The notes beneath the pieces are model-generated. The model had not been told where the DNA came from and did not search any database. It worked only from the letters and a program-made list of their open reading frames with translations. From contig OX328125.1 in assembly GCA_946811695.1 (NCBI GenBank), positions 52,728,490 to 52,792,489 of the forward strand: 64,000 nucleotides of DNA, written 5' to 3'. A program made the translations under genes and the position numbers. Shown piece after piece: positions 57,285-64,000 of this stretch. How positions within the stretch are numbered: the stretch's first letter is position 1; each line of letters begins with the position of its first letter. The DNA is from Gonocerus acuteangulatus. Lineage: Eukaryota; Arthropoda; Insecta; Hemiptera; Coreidae.

Positions 57285-59065
57285 TAAAATACGGTATTTA
57301 AAAAAACAAATGTATCAACTTACACCAGCAGTTTTGTTGAACTTTTCCATTTACACATATGTGGAATCGGAGTAAATTGAAGGAATTTCTTATGACATGT
57401 GTGTACCGAAATAGGTGCAGCTGTAACTTTCGGTGAAAACTGTGTTGTTTTCGTTCCCTTCATGGCGAAATATTGCGAGCTTCTATAGTAAAATTTCCAA
57501 GTTACTATATGTACAAACTTTAGAAAAAATTCCATATCTATTTTTTGTATTTAATGCATTAGTTCCATCTTGGACCATTTTGGTAAATTTCGGATTGAGC
57601 CATCAGGACACCGGGCAGGTTTTCCTCTTGCTAAACAATTAAAGATGTCCCAAACGTTGAGAACACAGTGTATTTCCAGAATCTAGGAAAGGGGGTTTGT
57701 TTGGCATTATTCAAGTATTTTTCTGGTCAATGAAAATTCTAATATAAAGCTAAATAACTAACATAAAACTTTGTGTGTCAATATTTAACGTACAAAGCAT
57801 GCAACCTTGTTGCCCTTACACGGCTGTGAGGGCTGCGTGTGGCTTCTACTCGGATAATCCGATAGTTAAGCATCTCTCCTCAGGTATAGAAGGTGTCCGT
57901 ATCTCTGGTATAATAAGACAGTCGACACCTCTAGGCGGCTTCAGCAACACCTCAGTGGTTGAGGCTTGTTATGAATAATCTAGATCATGTAAAACATGGC
58001 TGATAACCATCTAAGGCTTGGTATAAACAGCGCTTAGCCACCTTTATCCATTAACGAGTTTCTTCATGAAGGTATTTGTGACGCACAGACCACATCCAGG
58101 AGACGTTAATTGACAGAACGTCAAGCCGTCTGTTTGGTTGATGTTACTTTGAAGGACGTTACTATCCTATAGAATCCTAGTGTCAGTTACAGTTCTTACT
58201 CGAGACGTTCCATCAAGAAAGGAGAGGTTTCCTATAGGACCCTGGTTGGAGGATCACTGAATTTGTCAAATATCAGTTCCTAACACAATATGTTCTGTAG
58301 GAGGGAGGAATTGCCCTATATTGAGCACAATATTATTTTTCACAATGTACTGAAGCAGTCACGGTAACATATACTGATAAACTGGATAAAACCGTTTATA
58401 TTTAGACATATTTGTCTGAACTGTCAACTATCGGATAGAGCCATGATATTAAATTAACCTTAAAAGAAATTAAGAAATTTATATTATGTCATCCAATTCA
58501 ATATCATTTTTTTCACATGGTCATGAAAAACACATCGACACAGTTTAGACGCCACAATGCACAGGTAACTGGCAGGTGCTAATTAGGTGCTTAAATCTAA
58601 GCGAATATTACTGACTCCTTCTCCTCACTCATTCTTAAGGGAAAATATAATGCAAACATGTTTCTAATTTACTGGCATAATCATTATACTGCCCAATGCA
58701 ATTTAAAGGAAGAAACAAGGACCAATTAAATACTGAGGAAAACATAAAAAAAAAGCATTCAAATTTTAAGAATCGATTACTCCGACTGAGATCGCTACTT
58801 CGAAAATTGTGTAAATATTGCTTTTGTAGAAAATTTAATTATCTTTGGAATGTTTAATTACCCAGATTCCCAAAATTTATTCGAAATATCTACCAAAATA
58901 TTAAAACTGCTTTTGTCTGCTTATCATTTATGTTTTCTAAAACTTTCTCAGGATCAAACGAGACTAACATTTTATCTCTTAGTTTAGATGAATGTCAAGC
59001 AATTGGAAAAATGTTCACCATAGTCCGCTGTCTCGAAGTATCCAATATTAAAATTCCAAACCAAC
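57285..59065. other. Unassigned stretch
   Basis: 57780-58330 is somewhat GC-richer, but no domain, RNA or element was recognised. Confidence 0.35.
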
Positions 59066-59071
59066 CACACA

Positions 59072-59131
59072 TAACCATCCCTAACCATCCCTAATCATGC
59101 CTAACCATCCTCAACCATCCCTAACCATCCC
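59072..59131. repeat. 10-bp minisatellite (CTAACCATCC)n
   Basis: Six imperfect copies of CTAACCATCC / CTCAACCATCC in a row. Confidence 0.85.
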
Positions 59132-59163
59132 GTAGGTGGCTGCTGTTGGTGAAGGAAATTTAT

Positions 59164-59168
59164 ATTAT

Positions 59169-59244
<76 letters not shown>
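59164..59244. repeat. (TA)n microsatellite
   Basis: About 75 bp of TA repeat. Confidence 0.95.
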
Positions 59245-59246
<2 letters not shown>

Positions 59247-59664
59247 TACATTTCTCATCAGCACTTCCCGATGCGATCTACGTGATATGCGGGAGGAATG
59301 AATGAAACGCGCAAAAATAAAGGCACGGGCTTGCTGAACGCGTTACATTGAGGAGTGGCGGTAAGCGTAAGTACCAAGCAAACTCATACTTTATTGGTTT
59401 CTGATAGACAAGTCTCACCCAAAGGGATGTACCGTGACAGTACAGCCTGTCAAGGTATGTCACGTTTCTCAAGGTATGGGATGTTCTTTCGAATCCTTTA
59501 TTCCGTCCTGACTGGTGTCAGACTCCTACGCTCCTCCTTAAAAATGCGGCTAAAATTACCAAATGTAGTGCACCTTACACTTTTGTACGCACTTAATTCA
59601 AATTGCCCTACATTTTTCATGGTTCTTTTTCTACTACACATAAATCGAAATAATTTAAAACGTC

Positions 59665-60440
59665 TAACTTGCAGGAACTGCGTGATCTTAGCGTTTTTCA
59701 TTTCGTATTCCTAGAGTCATTTGGAAAACTTAGAATAGAAACAGTAAATGTTTTGTTTTGCTCTTTCGTGAAAAATGTGAACACATGAAAATCTAAAATG
59801 AAATCTGAGAAGCAAGATTTTAGGCACAACAACAGAAACTTTAATGTATCCTAAGCGGAAATTACTCCTTCCACCTTCTCAAAGTTTGCTCTAGGAAACC
59901 ACTATTACAAATACGTTTTTTATTTTATTAAATTTTGTAAAATAAAATACTCATTTTATTGATAAATTCAATTTAGAAAAATAAAAACCAATTAAAAACT
60001 CAGACAAAAACCGTTCAAAACAGTCACTTTCGAAATTAAAGCTCCGAATGAAATCGGCCTATCAGAAATGATTTCAGAATAGTTTTTGGAGAAAATGTAG
60101 GAAGCCTTTTAATAATAGCCCTCCATCGCCATGATTTCCCAAACGTTTTTGAAATATTTTCAAAAATATACGAATATCCTGTCTGTTTATAACACTTCTT
60201 TTTAAATACTTTCATATCCCCAAAAGTGATAAAAAATTCAATACCGTTGTTTGGATAAATCTAAAACGTCTAGAAAAAGTTTTCAACTGAATCCATAGTT
60301 TTTAAGTTCCAGATCTGAAAATTAGTTAGGAAAACTAGTTTTATGGACTTATAAAAAACGATAAACAGATATGGTCTTAAAAATATCTGGCATTTTACAA
60401 GTTTTCTAATGTGGTTTCATTCGTTTTCCTACATTATTTT
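59665..60440 (-). mobile_element. Diverged copy of the 2-kb dispersed repeat
   Basis: GCAGGAACTGCGTGATCTTA GCG at 59680 matches the 3' end, and TGATAAATTCAATTTAGAAA, AGAATAGTTTTTGGAG and GGTTTCATTCGTTTTCCTA match successive blocks of the copy at 33593-34969. It is older and more diverged than the other two. Confidence 0.55.
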
Positions 60441-60702
60441 ATTTCATTTTGAGTTTCGCAATTTTAGTGATGAGCTCATGACGAAGGAAGTGGTTTCAGT
60501 CTAGTAAAAAAAAAAACAAAAAACCAAACAAATAAAAAAAAAAAAGAAAGAACACTAATAACTAAATTAAGAAAAAAGTAAAATGAAGAAAAAAAAAAAC
60601 AGATAAAATAAAAAACAAAAGTAGCAAGAATTACATAAACTAATTTGAGTATTTAATTACTCGAGTAAATGCTTATTGGTATGTTATATATATGCAAGTG
60701 TC

Positions 60703-60734
<32 letters not shown>
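60703..60734. repeat. Poly(A) tract beyond the LINE 3' end
   Basis: A ~30-bp A run on the plus strand (T run relative to the LINE), so it is not the LINE's tail. The LINE 3' UTR probably ends at about 60737 in a TATAATATAATATAA-type repeat, as is common for I-group elements. Confidence 0.6.
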
Positions 60735-60826
60735 CAATTATATTATATTATAACAACATTACAGAAATAAGAGGATCAAGTTAAAAAATAAAGAATGATG
60801 TAAATTAATTAAAGTTATTTTAAAGT

Positions 60827-63800
60827 TTATATTTTGTTATATAAGTTGAGTTTTTTAAAGTGTTCGAGTATTGTGTTGATGTATGGACTACCTTCAGTCA
60901 GTAAGTCGTGAAGGTCGTAAGGAATGTCTAAGTCAGTACGCAGTCTACAGTCTGTCAGTATGTGTTTAATTGTCAAAGGCTCATTACAACTTGCACAGGT
61001 TGGTCTCTGCTTTTTTTCCATTAAGTACCATGCTTTGATAGTGTTTTTAATTTCTCGTAATTTCGTGGCTGATCTCTGCCAGTCTAATTCCCATTCTTGG
61101 AGGACCTGTGCATGTAATGTTGTACATACGTCTGATGTTGTCAGTATGTTAATGTCTGTAGTCTGTCTTTTTGTCGCCTGTTTCGCCGCTAAGTCTATAC
61201 GTGTGCTTTGTGGAATGTCTTCATGTCCTGGTAGCCATAGCATCGTGATGAGTTTGTTATGTTCTTGCAGAGTGTAAAGATGTGAGAATATGCTTGTTAT
61301 GATTGGGTTTGTGTTGTAGATGTTTTCCAAGGAGAGTAAAGCACTCAAAGAATCCGTACATATAGTGAGTTTTTCTTTTTGTACAGTATTGATGTTTGTC
61401 AGTGCTAGTAATATTCCTTGTAGTTCCGCTGTGAAGACTGTGGTTTGGTCAGGTAATTTCATCTGGTATGTTGTATTGTCTACTATTGCTGCTGTCCCGG
61501 TGCCGTAGTTTGTTTTGGATCCGTCAGTGTACAAATACTCTCCGTCTGAGTTCTGATTTATTATTGAATTAAACATTGTCCTGTAAAATATTGAAGCTGT
61601 TGGGTCAGTTTTTCTGTACTTTGTCAACGTCAAGTCAATCTTTAAGTTCTTTACTCTCCATGGAGGAATTTTTGTAATTGCATTCGTGTAAATTGGTGTT
61701 TGTAATAGAGTGCTATAGTTTGCATTTTCCTTTATTCTCAACATCAGTGGTTTTGCACGTGACCTCGTGTATTGCTGTAGATTATTATTATTCAAAAAAT
61801 CTTGGACGCATCTGGCGCCCAGCCCTATTGATTTAGCTATAAATCTAGTGCAAATCATTTGTCGTCTGTATTGCAGAGGAGGTTCACCTGTCATGGCACA
61901 TAGACTCTCAGCTGGGCTAGACCTAAAGGCACCAGTAGCTATTCTGAGGCCAGTATTATGTATAGTGTCAAGGAGTTTTAATGTGGTTGGGCTGGCAGAT
62001 GAATAAGCTATGCAGCCATAATCCTGAAGAGACCTGGTATAGGCACGATAGAATGTAAGCATAGTACATTTGTCAGCACCCCACTTTGTATTACTCAGAA
62101 TTCTCAGTAAATTCAAGGATTTCTTGCATTTATTAAGAAGTCTTTTCAAATGGGGCAACCACGTGAGATGTCTGTCAAATGTTAGTCCTAGGAATGTTAG
62201 TGTGTCTGTGCAGTTAATCTTTGTGTTGTCAAGTGATATGTCACAGGTTAAGTTAAGTCGTTTTTTAGAGAAGATCATGTATTTCGACTTTTCTTTTGAA
62301 AATTTTAATCCTGATTTACATGACCAATTCTCTAAATTGTGTAATGTCTGTTGAATATTGTGTTCTGATATGTCAAGTCTACTGCTTGTACTGTATATGA
62401 GGAGGTCATCAGCATACAGACAATACTTTACACCCTGGGTAACACAGCTGCTGATAGAGTTAATAGCGATATTAAATAGCGTTGTACTCAATACCCCTCC
62501 CTGAGGCACTCCATTCTCTTGTAGAAATACATCGGATAAAGCCGCACCAATCCTAACTCGGAATGTTCGGTGGGAAAGATAATTGATTAGATATTGTAAT
62601 ATATTCCCTTGTATGCCCCATTCCATTAACTGTGTTAAGATTTTTCTTCTCCATACTGTGTCATAGGCCTTTTCTAAATCCAAAGAAACAGCAAGTATGG
62701 ACTTCTTTTCAAGAAAGGCATCAAGGATATCGTTCTCCAGTCGAGCAATATGGTGCATCGTGGAATGTTGTGGTCTAAATCCACATTGGTAGTCACATAA
62801 AAGATTTCGACTTTCCAAAAACCATAGGATTCTTTTGTTGACCATCTTTTCCAGCAGTTTGCTGCTACAATTGGTCATAGAAATTGGTCTGAAACTCGAC
62901 GCTAATGTTTTATCTTTCCCAGGCTTTAATATTGGAATAACTATAGCCTCATTCCACGAGAAAGGATAGGAGCCGTTCAAAAACACTTCATTAAAATGCT
63001 TGAGCAGAGTGACGAGGCCTATGTTAGGTAGGTTCTTGTACATATCATACGTTAGTCCGTCCGGTCCGGGTGATGTTAAGCGTACGGTCTTAAGTGCGTA
63101 TTTTAGTTCGTTCATAGAAAATCGGTCATTTAAACATTGGTCAGTTTGTAAAGTTACAGGAAGTCTTATATTTTCTTCTTGGCATTTTTGATGCAAAAAC
63201 TGATTTGAATAGTTAGCATTGCTGGAAACTGAAGTGAAATATTCTCCCATTACATTACTTATGTCTTTTTGATCTGTCACAGTTATGTTATTGTTGTTTA
63301 TTTCGGTTATAGGTTGTCTGTATTTTTTGTGCTGAATTTGGTTTATTTTGGTCCATATGTCTAGTCCTGAAGTATGTTTGTTTATACCTGTCAAATAGTC
63401 TATCCAGCATTTTTTCTTGTTATTTTTAATTGTCCATTGGGCCTTCGCCTTCTTACGCTTGTAGTTCTGAAGGTTAATGTCTGATGGATTTCTACGAAAT
63501 AAATTTAGAGCCTTTCTTCTATCTTTAACAGCTGCTTTGCATTCTTCATTCCACCAAGGGACGGGCCTTTTTTCGTACTTGTCAGAAGTCTTTGGTATAC
63601 TGATTTCTGCTGCGTTAGTAATTAGTGAATTAAATTCTTGAATAGTTTTTGTCTGCCAGTTCAAGATGTTATTAGTAATATATCTTTGAAAACAGTCCCA
63701 GTCAGCTTTTTTGGTATTAAATCTTGTGATGGTATTGAAAATTGGTGTGTATGTGGAGTGTTTCACGATAATGGGAAAGTGATCGCTTCCATAAGAATCT

Positions 63801-64000
63801 TTGATCACCTCCCATGTAAGGCGTGTGTATATGGATGGGGTGCTTGATACGTCTATGTTTGTAAGTGTTCCTGTTCTTGGGCAAAGATGTGTCGGTGAGT
63901 CAGTGTTAAGGGAGATCAAGTCAAACTGTTCAAATATAGTTTGTAGCTGAGTTCCTTTACTATTACTGTTTGGGGAATTCCACATTAAACTTTGTGCATT
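60827..64000 (-). CDS. LINE ORF2 (endonuclease-RT-RNase H), I/Nimb-like, partial at 5'
   Basis: The ORF is uninterrupted for 1052 codons from an internal Met at 63985 and stays open to the window edge, where N-A-Q-S-L-M-W is the end of the endonuclease GDFNA motif; the true start lies outside. Numbered from that Met: endonuclease SDHFPIIV at 67-74; RT motif A LDLEKAYD (435-442), motif B GVPQGGVLS (492-500), motif C YADD (524-527); RNase H D821, E854, D878, D931; C-terminal C997-x2-C1000-x7-H1008-x4-C1013 knuckle. It provides target nicking and reverse transcription for its own RNA. The conserved RR.E..LARLRI.H block that the 12-14 kb relic keeps is absent between W986 and Y987, so it may be deletion-bearing though in frame. 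Confidence 0.93.
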   Translation of the reverse strand, partial: NAQSLMWNSPNSNSKGTQLQTIFEQFDLISLNTDSPTHLCPRTGTLTNIDVSSTPSIYTRLTWEVIKDSYGSDHFPIIVKHSTYTPIFNTITRFNTKKADWDCFQRYITNNILNWQTKTIQEFNSLITNAAEISIPKTSDKYEKRPVPWWNEECKAAVKDRRKALNLFRRNPSDINLQNYKRKKAKAQWTIKNNKKKCWIDYLTGINKHTSGLDIWTKINQIQHKKYRQPITEINNNNITVTDQKDISNVMGEYFTSVSSNANYSNQFLHQKCQEENIRLPVTLQTDQCLNDRFSMNELKYALKTVRLTSPGPDGLTYDMYKNLPNIGLVTLLKHFNEVFLNGSYPFSWNEAIVIPILKPGKDKTLASSFRPISMTNCSSKLLEKMVNKRILWFLESRNLLCDYQCGFRPQHSTMHHIARLENDILDAFLEKKSILAVSLDLEKAYDTVWRRKILTQLMEWGIQGNILQYLINYLSHRTFRVRIGAALSDVFLQENGVPQGGVLSTTLFNIAINSISSCVTQGVKYCLYADDLLIYSTSSRLDISEHNIQQTLHNLENWSCKSGLKFSKEKSKYMIFSKKRLNLTCDISLDNTKINCTDTLTFLGLTFDRHLTWLPHLKRLLNKCKKSLNLLRILSNTKWGADKCTMLTFYRAYTRSLQDYGCIAYSSASPTTLKLLDTIHNTGLRIATGAFRSSPAESLCAMTGEPPLQYRRQMICTRFIAKSIGLGARCVQDFLNNNNLQQYTRSRAKPLMLRIKENANYSTLLQTPIYTNAITKIPPWRVKNLKIDLTLTKYRKTDPTASIFYRTMFNSIINQNSDGEYLYTDGSKTNYGTGTAAIVDNTTYQMKLPDQTTVFTAELQGILLALTNINTVQKEKLTICTDSLSALLSLENIYNTNPIITSIFSHLYTLQEHNKLITMLWLPGHEDIPQSTRIDLAAKQATKRQTTDINILTTSDVCTTLHAQVLQEWELDWQRSATKLREIKNTIKAWYLMEKKQRPTCASCNEPLTIKHILTDCRLRTDLDIPYDLHDLLTEGSPYINTILEHFKKLNLYNKI

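Noticed and set aside
59072..59131. Interstitial telomeric repeat
   Set aside because: The unit is CTAACCATCC, not a standard arthropod TTAGG or related telomere unit; treated as a minisatellite.
60924..61277. Plus-strand ORF of 117 codons
   Set aside because: Antisense shadow of the LINE ORF2, as are the other plus-strand frames between 61.3 and 63.9 kb.

Overview
The window reads as intergenic or intronic DNA from a large, AT-rich, repeat-laden animal genome. The content (RNase H-bearing I/Nimb-like LINE, arthropod-style Helitrons, 5S- and tRNA-headed SINEs, foldback elements with hammerhead-like motifs, long TA arrays) fits an arthropod best; a chelicerate or hemipteran would be my guess, but no host gene fixes the taxon. 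I could not recognise any conserved single-copy host protein. One 79-nt segment (45056-45134) is bounded by good splice signals and is the only host-exon candidate I can defend. Most short open frames are chance or lie inside repeats.

Layout. 0-10 kb: a tRNA-headed SINE with a duplicated, inverted head (62-352), a reverse-transcriptase C-terminal scrap, another SINE, a hAT transposase remnant (about 3.2-3.5 kb), and a 1.6-kb DNA transposon nested in a G-rich MITE (5.24-7.09 kb), followed by paired ~220-bp MITEs. 10-14 kb: a 2-kb dispersed repeat split by a hammerhead foldback element and a pogo-like end, then a 5'-truncated LINE relic with target-site duplications. 14-24 kb: more MITEs and SINEs, a possible piggyBac-like element, a Helitron 3' end, a second RNase H remnant and a second hammerhead foldback. 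24-40 kb: 5S-derived SINEs, a reverse copy of the 2-kb repeat, a third foldback, and several long unassigned AT-rich stretches. 40-57 kb: a Jockey-like RT remnant on the minus strand, two full-length non-autonomous Helitrons, a long foldback MITE (47.9-48.7 kb), and further SINEs. 60.8-64 kb: an uninterrupted LINE ORF2 (1052 codons, running off the window edge) on the minus strand.

The most interesting system is a set of short insertions that each contain a hammerhead-ribozyme-like core (CTGANGA, stem II, GAAAC, then GTC or a similar cleavage triplet, with stem I pairing). Three are foldback elements with the ribozymes facing outward on both arms and 12-14 bp target-site duplications; one is only 87 bp long and sits inside a SINE with its own 14-bp duplication. 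The variable-length duplications point to retrotransposition, and the published link between Penelope-like elements or retrozymes and hammerheads makes that the best family-level explanation. A second theme is a common 3' module (a 'GGGTGG-AACCTGTAGATA' core, and a terminal hairpin GGCGC...GCGCC) shared by SINEs whose 5' heads are different (5S rRNA or tRNA).

All coordinates were read by eye; repeat boundaries without a target-site duplication are approximate.
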